DNA from: a virus
Reading direction: 5' to 3' (one strand)
IMG/VR virus record: IMGVR_UViG_3300042691_053984
Span: 62,001 to 126,000 of that record
DNA: 64,000 bases
The translations under genes and the position numbers were made by a program. Within the stretch, counting starts at the first letter, position 1, and each line of letters opens with the position of its first letter. Shown in pieces: positions 8,651 to 15,821 of the stretch. The notes under the pieces are model-generated. The model made no database searches and was not told where the DNA came from. It saw only the letters and a program-made list of their open reading frames with translations.

Positions 8651-9555
8651 GGTGTTAGTAAATTAATCATTTCGATGTAAGGTTTATAACCTAACGGTAA
8701 TAACCAGTCTGTTACATGCGGTATTTCAGGTTCCGCCAATCTTAAATCATTGTTTATCGCAGTGTCAGGCAGCACTTGTCTTGAAATTCCTACATCTCTC
8801 GAGACAACAGGAACCCTTAATAACCCACACTCAATCAATGCTTGTGGGCCACCCTCACATCGTGCAGATATTGGATACAAGTCTAAACACTGATATAAGT
8901 CATTAATAACTTCATGAGAGGGTCTTTCAAAGTAAGAAAAGCTTATTTTTGCATCTTGAAGTCTTTTTATGACATATTGACGTCGCCAACCTGCTAAAAC
9001 AACGTGAATGTCTCTTGGTACAGAGATAGAGCTTTTGTGCTCAACAAAATCAACAAATAAATCAGGGCCTTTCTCTAGCTTGGGACTGATTAAATCAAAT
9101 CCTTCGGTATCTCTTTGAAAAGAGCCAATCAAAAACTTATCTGCAGGAAGATCATACTTTAGTCTAAGACTAGACTTTGAACCAGTTTTTTTCCATATGT
9201 TTTGATTTGCCCAATAGTGGACAAGTTTGATATTTTTACTTGTTAGACTTTTGACAAATTCAAAAGTTTTTTCGTTGTATACATGGTAAAGGTCTGTGAC
9301 CTGATCACGTTTTTGAAAATCTTGTCTTTCTTTTTCTGAAAACTTTTCAGGAACTATGTGATGAACCGTTGTGATGACATGTTTTGATCGCAAAAGATCA
9401 TACGGAAGTTGATTCCAACACCAATCAGCCAATAACCAAATTACGTCTGCCTCAAGCACATTATAAGTGCTAATTTCAGCATTATCTGAATACCACTCTT
9501 TGACAAATCTGTCAACAATCCAGTCTTCGCCTGGGGGTAAAATGAAAACTTTCAT
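8647..9555 (-). CDS. GT-B glycosyltransferase (GT4-like)
   Basis: This 302-residue protein has a C-terminal donor domain ending in DLYPISARCEGGPQALIECG and RVPVVSRDVGISRQVLP, the (E)-G-x-P-x-x-(L/I)-(I/L)-E-x-x-x-x-x-x-P-V-V pattern of GT4 enzymes. The N-terminal half includes VHHIVPEKFSEKERQDF, an acceptor-domain HH motif often seen in capsule and LPS transferases. It is coupled to the GT4 gene downstream by ATGA, and its start codon shares one base with the stop of the upstream oxidoreductase gene. It should add one glycan residue; specificity is unknown. Confidence 0.8.
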   Translation of the reverse strand: MKVFILPPGEDWIVDRFVKEWYSDNAEISTYNVLEADVIWLLADWCWNQLPYDLLRSKHVITTVHHIVPEKFSEKERQDFQKRDQVTDLYHVYNEKTFEFVKSLTSKNIKLVHYWANQNIWKKTGSKSSLRLKYDLPADKFLIGSFQRDTEGFDLISPKLEKGPDLFVDFVEHKSSISVPRDIHVVLAGWRRQYVIKRLQDAKISFSYFERPSHEVINDLYQCLDLYPISARCEGGPQALIECGLLRVPVVSRDVGISRQVLPDTAINNDLRLAEPEIPHVTDWLLPLGYKPYIEMINLLTP

Positions 9556-10583
9556 CAGTAAAAAAACCTTCTTTGAGCCCCACTCTGCCTAATTGCAAAC
9601 AATAGATTCACGTCCATGTAAGCAGATTTGCACGTGTAGCCGTCTGTATTTGATTTAATCGCATTAATGTTTTGCGTAAAAATCTCTCTCACGGCAACTT
9701 GCTGGTCATTTAAATGACCAATTTCATCATCTTTTGCCCATCTGAACTGGCGACCTGAAATAACTGCAGATATTTCTTTTGTACTCATGTATTCACCTAC
9801 AACATTAACATCAATCTTCTCTGTGTCATGAGAATCGCCCAATCTGTGTATCTCAAATACGTTATCATCATTTGTTATTGTACCTCTTGTACAATAAATC
9901 CTCATTGACCGTGGTTTTCTAAACTTAGCTCGATTGTAAATTGAACTAAAGTTATAGACTGCAGTCTGACCTGATGAAAACTTGATGACACCAAAATCCC
10001 AACCTTCTGTTTGATTTGAGATCATTCCGTTGTTGTCGGTATACGAGACTGGGTAGTGCGGGACGCTCGAGCCCACAACTTCAACTGGCTGTTTTTCAAA
10101 CCCAATATATCTTCTGAGTTGAGAGATTCCGTGATACTCAAACGTTCGACAATCATTCATTACTACGGTTGGCTGCCCGAAAAGGCCTGAATTCAGCAAA
10201 GTCATCTTAAATTCTTCGCAAGGAAGAAACGGCGTTTGCTCGTTTACAAAAACCTTTACGCCTGCATCAGACGATGCATCATGTATCTCAGAGTCCCACA
10301 CAGGAGTTTCCATGATGATAGGAATTCCGTACTTGATACAACTCAGCACGACTGATTTTATGGCGGATGAGTTTATCACAACTAAAAGTGCGTCAGGCCG
10401 GTTCTCAGAGATCATTAAATCGATGTCAGTGTATCTTTTCCACCCCCATGTCTTAGCAACAAGGTCCCCCTTGTGGTGATCACGGTTCCAGAACCCACAA
10501 ATCTCAAGATTTGGCATTGTTTTTGTGACAGGCCCATACATTTCGTGGATTCTTTTACCTGCCCCAAGTACACAAATTTTCAT
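9555..10583 (-). CDS. Gfo/Idh/MocA-family oxidoreductase
   Basis: This 342-residue protein begins MKICVLGAGKRIHEMYGPV, a dinucleotide-binding Rossmann start, followed by the second half of the NAD(P) domain and a two-domain length typical of Gfo/Idh/MocA sugar oxidoreductases. The normally conserved E-K-P motif after the Rossmann fold reads ETP here (IPIIMETPVWD), so the catalytic lysine position is a threonine. A WDFGVIKFSSGQTAVYNFSS segment fits the C-terminal beta-sheet domain. In glycan clusters such enzymes oxidise or epimerise nucleotide sugars, often toward uronic or amino sugars. The missing lysine makes the precise reaction uncertain. Confidence 0.75.
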   Translation of the reverse strand: MKICVLGAGKRIHEMYGPVTKTMPNLEICGFWNRDHHKGDLVAKTWGWKRYTDIDLMISENRPDALLVVINSSAIKSVVLSCIKYGIPIIMETPVWDSEIHDASSDAGVKVFVNEQTPFLPCEEFKMTLLNSGLFGQPTVVMNDCRTFEYHGISQLRRYIGFEKQPVEVVGSSVPHYPVSYTDNNGMISNQTEGWDFGVIKFSSGQTAVYNFSSIYNRAKFRKPRSMRIYCTRGTITNDDNVFEIHRLGDSHDTEKIDVNVVGEYMSTKEISAVISGRQFRWAKDDEIGHLNDQQVAVREIFTQNINAIKSNTDGYTCKSAYMDVNLLFAIRQSGAQRRFFY

Positions 10584-11311
10584 TTTAGATCCTTTAATCT
10601 TTTTTCGTACAAATCATGAAGCACTTTGTGGTGCTCTTTTGACGCATACTTTCTTAGGTACTGATTTTCAGTTATGAAGTTGTATATCAATCTGATTGAT
10701 CCCCTTGGATGAACGTCTGGGATCACTCCGTGAAGCATGGAAGTATCAAACAACATCACCTGATCATTATTACTGAACAGTATTTCATTTTCAATTGAAT
10801 TTATCAGATTGTTGTCAAAAGCTTGATTATTTGCATAGCACCTGTGAGAAGAACGTATGAATTTTAGTCTTGGCTCAGGATGATCTACCATAGGATAAAA
10901 GATGATTTTATGTGCAGGAGGTGTGTTTCCAGCCCAGTGATTTATTCCGTTTTGATGGGTGTCTCTGTGCCAGTCTTGGTACGATCGCCCTGGTGCTGTT
11001 TTTACGACCTGAATATGTGAAAGAGTCAATCTCTTACAGGTGTATAACTCTAGCAAATTATAGAGTTTGTTGTCAAACAAAAGATCAAGGAAGCAATTAT
11101 CGTAACTGAAGACATCCGGTCTTAGATGGAACGAATTTTCCCGTTGCTCCCACGAAAAATTGCCTTTAATCTTGTCAAGAAAAAGCAATTCATTCAGCGA
11201 ATGAACAACTTCATCTTTGCTTTTTCCTCCTATGTTTAGCAGAGCAAAACCATCATGGTAATATTTTCCTGCTTCATCGAGTTCATCAGACGTGATTGGA
11301 GATAACTTCAT
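10580..11311 (-). CDS. PhyH-like Fe(II)/2-oxoglutarate dioxygenase
   Basis: This 243-residue protein shows the facial triad of the phytanoyl-CoA dioxygenase family: DWHRDTH (H-x-D) around residue 120 and a distal His in MLFDTSMLHGVIPDVHPRG, followed by RGSIRLIYNF, where the Arg would bind 2-oxoglutarate. The family hydroxylates or epoxidises small molecules, including sugars and natural products. In this operon it would probably hydroxylate a sugar or lipid part of the glycan. It overlaps both neighbours by four bases. Family call strong, substrate unknown. Confidence 0.78.
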   Translation of the reverse strand: MKLSPITSDELDEAGKYYHDGFALLNIGGKSKDEVVHSLNELLFLDKIKGNFSWEQRENSFHLRPDVFSYDNCFLDLLFDNKLYNLLELYTCKRLTLSHIQVVKTAPGRSYQDWHRDTHQNGINHWAGNTPPAHKIIFYPMVDHPEPRLKFIRSSHRCYANNQAFDNNLINSIENEILFSNNDQVMLFDTSMLHGVIPDVHPRGSIRLIYNFITENQYLRKYASKEHHKVLHDLYEKRLKDLK

Positions 11312-12234
11312 TCTATTTCTCTCACATAATTAACGTAATGATTCATACACGTTTCCATTGAGACGTCTACGTCGTACTTTAGGTCATTTTTGTGTGGAAG
11401 CCTATCAACTTGGCACAAATCTATTTTAGGCGGATTTGTGTAGTCCACAAGGTCAAATTTGTATTCATCTTGCTCTTTTAAAACGACACCAAAGCTTTTT
11501 ACAAGTTCTTTTGTTCCACCGTGCTCAGAACAAATAACCGGTGTCCTTTGTGACAGGCACTCTACAACTGTGTTGGGGCAATGATCTAACCATGCAAGGT
11601 GGATCATCCAATCAGCAGCAGAAAACACCTCTAGACACACTTCGTGAGGCTGAGAGCCTGTATAAAATATGTGGGGGTCTGCAACCATGGTTGGATTGTT
11701 CCCCATCACGATCAACGCTGCGGAGTCATATGAATACCTAATGCGTTTAAAGAACTCAATGTTGTCAAGCAGTCTTTTTTGAGGATGCCAATTTGCTGAG
11801 CACACGAATAACGCCTGATATTGCTGTCGAATTTGTTCCAAAGAGGACACCTTGAATTCTTTAATTTCTGGTGCGTTTATTCCGTTATGGATTACCTTGC
11901 CTGATCGTGGTTGTCCCCACCATTTTGTCACCATGTGCCTGTCAAAATCTGATTGCCAGATCACTCCATCAGCGCGTTGATACAGGCTTTTGATGGCAAC
12001 ATTCTTTGTCTCAAATTCGTGAGGAGAAAACCAAATGCCGTCTAGTCTTTGAATGACCCTTTTAGCAAGAGGTCTACCAGAAGGCTCAATAAAAACGATG
12101 GAAACATCTGAATTAGAACCGTCCTCTAGTTCAATGTCATGTCCGGTTTCAAGCAACGCCATTGCAAGTCTTTTTCCAAAAGAGTTAGGCCCCGAGGATG
12201 ATGACATATCGACGTTGTCAAGGTGGATCTTCAT
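11308..12234 (-). CDS. Family 4 (GT-B) glycosyltransferase
   Basis: The N-terminus MKIHLDNVDMSSSSGPNSFG has the small-residue acceptor loop of GT4 enzymes. The middle has VIHNGINAPEIKEF, CSANWHPQKRLLDNIEFF and the donor site AADWMIHLAWLDHCPNTVVE followed by CLSQRTPVICSEHGG. The (D)-x-C-P-N-x-x-x-E-x-x-x-x-x-x-P-V pattern is the retaining GT4 nucleotide-binding signature. Length 308 residues. It overlaps the next gene downstream and the gene upstream by four bases. Donor and acceptor are unknown. Confidence 0.82.
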   Translation of the reverse strand: MKIHLDNVDMSSSSGPNSFGKRLAMALLETGHDIELEDGSNSDVSIVFIEPSGRPLAKRVIQRLDGIWFSPHEFETKNVAIKSLYQRADGVIWQSDFDRHMVTKWWGQPRSGKVIHNGINAPEIKEFKVSSLEQIRQQYQALFVCSANWHPQKRLLDNIEFFKRIRYSYDSAALIVMGNNPTMVADPHIFYTGSQPHEVCLEVFSAADWMIHLAWLDHCPNTVVECLSQRTPVICSEHGGTKELVKSFGVVLKEQDEYKFDLVDYTNPPKIDLCQVDRLPHKNDLKYDVDVSMETCMNHYVNYVREIE

Positions 12235-12593
12235 GATCTCTTTTTTACCTCTGCGATGAAAGGAACTGCGAATGGCGTCTTGTTGAACATCACTGCCATC
12301 AACGCAACTTCCTTAGTGTTGATGTTGGACAACTGTGCCCTTTCGGTGAAGATGTTAGGATCCAACTCCTGACCACCGTTGATCGTGACTGAATCATAGT
12401 ACATCTGGGCGATGTAATTGACTGATTCGTTAGACAGGGGCGTAGACGTTTGCTCAAAAACCTTTGACAAAGAGTAGAATATATCCTGATATATTTCAGA
12501 GCACACTTGCGAATTAAATTTTTCGCCCTTTCTTTTGGAAAGATTGTGAACTAAAAGACCTGTAATGGTTTCATTCAAATTGTTTTGCGTCAT
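12231..12593 (-). CDS. Conserved-looking small protein of unknown function in the glycan operon
   Basis: I do not recognise this 120-residue protein. It is helical and hydrophilic, starts MTQNNLNETITGLLVHNLSK and ends with a basic VKKRS tail, and has an LSNESVNYIAQMYYDSVTIN segment followed by ELDPNIFTERAQLSN. There is no signal peptide, membrane segment or Cys cluster. It is joined by four-base overlaps to a GT4 gene and a GT2 gene, so it is translated as part of the operon. A role as a small accessory or assembly factor for the glycosyltransferases is possible but unproven. Confidence 0.7.
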   Translation of the reverse strand: MTQNNLNETITGLLVHNLSKRKGEKFNSQVCSEIYQDIFYSLSKVFEQTSTPLSNESVNYIAQMYYDSVTINGGQELDPNIFTERAQLSNINTKEVALMAVMFNKTPFAVPFIAEVKKRS

Positions 12594-13345
12594 TTAACAT
12601 ATCCCCTGTGTCTTAAAAAGACGGCTTCGTCCTTCTGAAATTTTGCATCCGGTGTTTGGTATGTTTCCGGTACGTCATCTATCGTGTAGTGATACATCAC
12701 CCTTGGGATGAAGCCTTTCATTTTTGCGTTGTGAAGCGCAGGAAGATATATCGCCTGATCTCCGGCCCTTTTTATGTAACTTCCGTCTTCACCCCTGAAG
12801 TTTTCGTCCTTTACGTCGTTCAACAATCTCTTGCGAAATGTCTTGAGGTGACTAGAAACCCATGGGTGCTCATAAGGATTGGAATCATTAGACATGGGAC
12901 CACTGATGTTTTTATCAGTGAAACCCCACCTATGCGCCGTCCATAACGCATCAGCGTTTGTCTGTTGATAAAATGAATTCAACATTGACAGTGCGTCAAC
13001 CTCAGTCAACCAATCGTCTGCGTCTATCCTACACACAATGTCGTCATCTTTACACTTTGAGATACCAAACAACACATTTGACACTTCCCACTGTTTACCA
13101 CGAATGGGATCATCAGAGTTCCAAAAAACCTGTATCTTTGATGGGTCACGATCCAGCGATTGTAGCAGCACCTGATGTGCTGCGATAATTGATCGGCACT
13201 TTTCTCTTTCAAGAGGTGACGAGACGTCGTCTATCAGGATCACCTGCCAGTCATCGTAAGACTGCGATACGATCGATGATAACATCTGTCCAACGTACGC
13301 AGACGCATTGTACATAGGAGCGACAAAAACAAATCTATTCTTCAT
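12590..13345 (-). CDS. Family 2 (GT-A) glycosyltransferase
   Basis: This 251-residue protein begins with RFVFVAPMYNASAYVGQMLS and SIVSQSYDDWQVILIDDVSS, a classical GT2 start. DDDIVCRIDADDWLTEVDAL carries the D-A-D-D metal-binding motif (DxD) that binds the UDP or dTDP sugar. The C-terminal half has a RGEDGSYIKRAGDQAIYLPAL segment where the catalytic base ED/GDQ region is expected. It overlaps both neighbours by four bases. It should be an inverting transferase; the base composition here (12.2-15.8 kb) is clearly higher in GC than at the left end of the cluster. Confidence 0.88.
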   Translation of the reverse strand: MKNRFVFVAPMYNASAYVGQMLSSIVSQSYDDWQVILIDDVSSPLEREKCRSIIAAHQVLLQSLDRDPSKIQVFWNSDDPIRGKQWEVSNVLFGISKCKDDDIVCRIDADDWLTEVDALSMLNSFYQQTNADALWTAHRWGFTDKNISGPMSNDSNPYEHPWVSSHLKTFRKRLLNDVKDENFRGEDGSYIKRAGDQAIYLPALHNAKMKGFIPRVMYHYTIDDVPETYQTPDAKFQKDEAVFLRHRGYVK

Positions 13346-14280
13346 CTTACGTCCGTCACAAATGATCTGATGGTCTCTTCGAGGGCGGACGAAAACTCCC
13401 TGTATTCGTGTCCCACGAGAGAATTGCTTTTCTCAGAAGAGATCCAATATTTCTTATCGTGACCTTTTCTATCTGTGACAAAATCTATCACATCATCAAT
13501 TTTAAGTTGTGATCCTGTGATTGTATTGTATCCCCTGATTATCTCACGGATGGTATCAAGATTGGACATTGAGTGACCCGAGGAAATGTTGTATGTGTTT
13601 CCATCGGCCCAATTATCGAGAAGCTTCCTGATGATTGAGACGGTGTCCTTTACGTAGGTCCATTCTCTTTCCTGCGAACCATCTCCGTACACGGGAAATT
13701 TCTTTCCGGATGAAATCAGCTGTAACAGTTTTGGAATTAACTTTTCCGGAAACTGCCTCGGACCAAAGTTGTTTGACGGGCGTACAATGAATGCCTTCAC
13801 TTTGTGGGTGTTCCTGTACGCAAAGATCATCATGTCTGCCGCAGCTTTTGTCGCCGAGTAGGGATTCATTGGATGAAGCCGATCATACTCTGTGAAGGGT
13901 CTTGTGTCCGCCGGGCCGTATACTTCATCGGTGGATACATGACACAATGGCACCGAGTGTTCAACACATACATCTAAAACAGACGTTGTGCCCAATACGT
14001 TAGAAAAGACAAACTGTCTTGACGCCTTGATCGAATTGTCAACGTGTGTCTCAGCGGCAAAATTGACGATCACGTCAGGGCTAAAACTTTTCACAACCTC
14101 TGATAGTCTTTTGGTGTCGCAGATATCAAACGTTTCAAGACGATGAATTCTGTTAAGTGATTTGATGTCTGAGGCATAGGTCATCTTATCGACAACTACG
14201 ACCTCATCGCCGACTGAGGTGAAATGATCATATGCATGGCCGCCGATGAAACCGGCACCACCCGTGAGTAGGATCTTCAT
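13342..14280 (-). CDS. dTDP-glucose 4,6-dehydratase-like (RmlB-type) enzyme
   Basis: An extended SDR enzyme with TGGAGFIGG at the N-terminus, FAAETHVDNSI, HVSTDEVYG (Thr, Asp and Glu of the dehydratase active site) and the YSATKAAAD block with YxxxK. VRPSNNFGPRQFPEKLIPK and GDGSQEREWTYVKD are RmlB hallmarks. RmlB removes water from dTDP-glucose to give dTDP-4-keto-6-deoxyglucose, the second step to dTDP-rhamnose and many 6-deoxy sugars. At 312 residues it is somewhat shorter than typical RmlB (about 350). Together with the RmlA-like and RmlD-like genes just upstream it forms a nucleotide-sugar subcluster. RmlC is not seen in the window. Confidence 0.88.
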   Translation of the reverse strand: MKILLTGGAGFIGGHAYDHFTSVGDEVVVVDKMTYASDIKSLNRIHRLETFDICDTKRLSEVVKSFSPDVIVNFAAETHVDNSIKASRQFVFSNVLGTTSVLDVCVEHSVPLCHVSTDEVYGPADTRPFTEYDRLHPMNPYSATKAAADMMIFAYRNTHKVKAFIVRPSNNFGPRQFPEKLIPKLLQLISSGKKFPVYGDGSQEREWTYVKDTVSIIRKLLDNWADGNTYNISSGHSMSNLDTIREIIRGYNTITGSQLKIDDVIDFVTDRKGHDKKYWISSEKSNSLVGHEYREFSSALEETIRSFVTDVR

Positions 14281-14283
14281 AGT

Positions 14284-15105
14284 TCAACTCCCGTAGTTCT
14301 GGATACACCAGTTAAGCGCGGACTCTGCGTTACGAGGCAGGTAGCCTGTGGACGCAAGTTTTGAAAGATCCAGCAACGTATTGACACGCCTGACCTCAAG
14401 CGTCTTGACGTAATCTTCATAGTTTACGCTGTCCACAATTAGTGCAGGATTTAGTGACCTTACTCTCAAGGCAATGTCATATGGACTCATGAAACCGCTG
14501 TTTGCAACATTATAGATTCCATAGTGCTCACCGGAAATCAGGTGGTCAATCATATCTCCCATATCTTCAATACATGTCAACGAGTTTTTTGACGTGATGA
14601 ACTTGCCTGATGTCATTGACACGAATTTAGTGATCATGTTGGTGGGATAAGGTAACTTTGAGATCAATTGACGAGGTCTCACGATGATAGTTTTTCTGTG
14701 GTTCAACCTGACTATCGAACTATCTGCCTCTGCTTTTGTCTTGGTGTACCATGCAGCCGGCGTTGGTTCATCGTCTTCGGTGTATAACTTTTCCGTCTCG
14801 CCTCCGTCAAAAATGCACCCGCTGCTCACGTGCACGAGGCGTAGATCAAGTTCCTTGCAAACTTTTGCTACGTTGATTGCACCGATAACGTTGACGTCAT
14901 ACGCTTCAATCTTATTGGTCTCGCACCACTCAAGGTTTATCTTTGAGACCGTGTTGATAACGGTGACATCGTCTCCTGAAAATTCCCTGAGTCGATTCAT
15001 TACATTGTTAAAGTCTTTGATTTCAATGTCAGAATGTGACAAAACGACATCAGATTCTTTCCTGATCACTGTTGCAACTTTTCCTGCCCCTACAATCACC
15101 CTCAT
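14284..15105 (-). CDS. dTDP-4-dehydrorhamnose reductase-like (RmlD-type) SDR
   Basis: A 273-residue SDR-type reductase with MRVIVGAGKVATVI at the N-terminus, VINTVSKINLEWCE (the region of the RmlD D-x-A-E), VHVSSGCIFDGG in place of the usual S-T-D-Y-V-F-D-G, and WYTKTKAEADS containing the YxxxK pair. This layout is that of RmlD, which reduces the 4-keto group of the sugar made by RmlB. Sequence is divergent and the N-terminal glycine motif is short, so it may reduce a different keto sugar. It is three bases from the RmlB-like gene and overlaps the RmlA-like gene by four. Confidence 0.72.
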   Translation of the reverse strand: MRVIVGAGKVATVIRKESDVVLSHSDIEIKDFNNVMNRLREFSGDDVTVINTVSKINLEWCETNKIEAYDVNVIGAINVAKVCKELDLRLVHVSSGCIFDGGETEKLYTEDDEPTPAAWYTKTKAEADSSIVRLNHRKTIIVRPRQLISKLPYPTNMITKFVSMTSGKFITSKNSLTCIEDMGDMIDHLISGEHYGIYNVANSGFMSPYDIALRVRSLNPALIVDSVNYEDYVKTLEVRRVNTLLDLSKLASTGYLPRNAESALNWCIQNYGS

Positions 15106-15821
15106 TTTTCACCCCACATCATAAGATTTGCCTTTTTGTACGAATCATGAGTCCCGGCGTCGACCCACCCACACGTCAATTCAACCGAAGAACCTGCGTC
15201 ATTTTTAACTAGATGAGAATTAACGTCGCTGATTTCGTACTCTCCTCGCGCCGAAGGCTTCAAGCGATTGATCACTCCAAAGACAGACGGTGAGTAACAA
15301 TAAAGACCGACTACTGCGTGATCGCTACTAGGAACAGCGGGTTTCTCTGCGATGTCAACGATCTTTCCTTCGTGGAATGTTGGAACGCCAAATCTTTCCG
15401 GGTCTGGTACACGTTTTGTAAATAGCTTAAACGTGTCATCAGACTCTGCGAATCTTTTCACGTGTGATGCGACTAAAGGTTGATCGTCAAAGATGTTGTC
15501 GCCGAGGATGACTGCAAACTTATCTCCTCCGACAAAGTCCTTACACAACTTCAAGGCTGCAGCGATTCCATTGGCGGAATCTTGGACCCTGTATGTCAAA
15601 GAACAGTTGTATTCCGCACCAGAACCCAGCATTGCAATCACGTGTCCCATGTGATCCGGTCCTGTGACAAGCATTACCTCTTTCACACCTGCCATTGTCA
15701 ACACATTGAGACAGTGATTTATGATCGGAAGTCCACCGACGGGAAGAAGACACTTGTTGGTCACCTTTGTGAGAGGCATGAGCCTTGATCCGGTGCCTCC
15801 GGCAAGAATGATTCCTTTCAT
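15102..15821 (-). CDS. Sugar nucleotidyltransferase, RmlA-like
   Basis: The N-terminus MKGIILAGGTGSRLMPLT is the signature of sugar-1-phosphate nucleotidyltransferases (G-G-x-G-[TS]-R-L-x-P-L-T), followed by NKCLLPVGGLPII and the Mg-binding VILGDNIFDD. It should transfer dTMP (or another NMP) from the NTP to a sugar-1-phosphate, giving the activated sugar used by the RmlB-like and RmlD-like enzymes encoded next. At 239 residues it is shorter than full RmlA (about 290) and lacks the C-terminal allosteric part, like the short GlmU/RmlA-related enzymes of phage and capsule loci. It overlaps both neighbours by four bases. Confidence 0.85.
   Translation of the reverse strand: MKGIILAGGTGSRLMPLTKVTNKCLLPVGGLPIINHCLNVLTMAGVKEVMLVTGPDHMGHVIAMLGSGAEYNCSLTYRVQDSANGIAAALKLCKDFVGGDKFAVILGDNIFDDQPLVASHVKRFAESDDTFKLFTKRVPDPERFGVPTFHEGKIVDIAEKPAVPSSDHAVVGLYCYSPSVFGVINRLKPSARGEYEISDVNSHLVKNDAGSSVELTCGWVDAGTHDSYKKANLMMWGEK

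Noticed and set aside
14684-15124. A 146-codon plus-strand frame opposite the RmlD-like gene
   Set aside because: No ribosome site and it is fully antisense to a well-supported coding gene with coupled neighbours.
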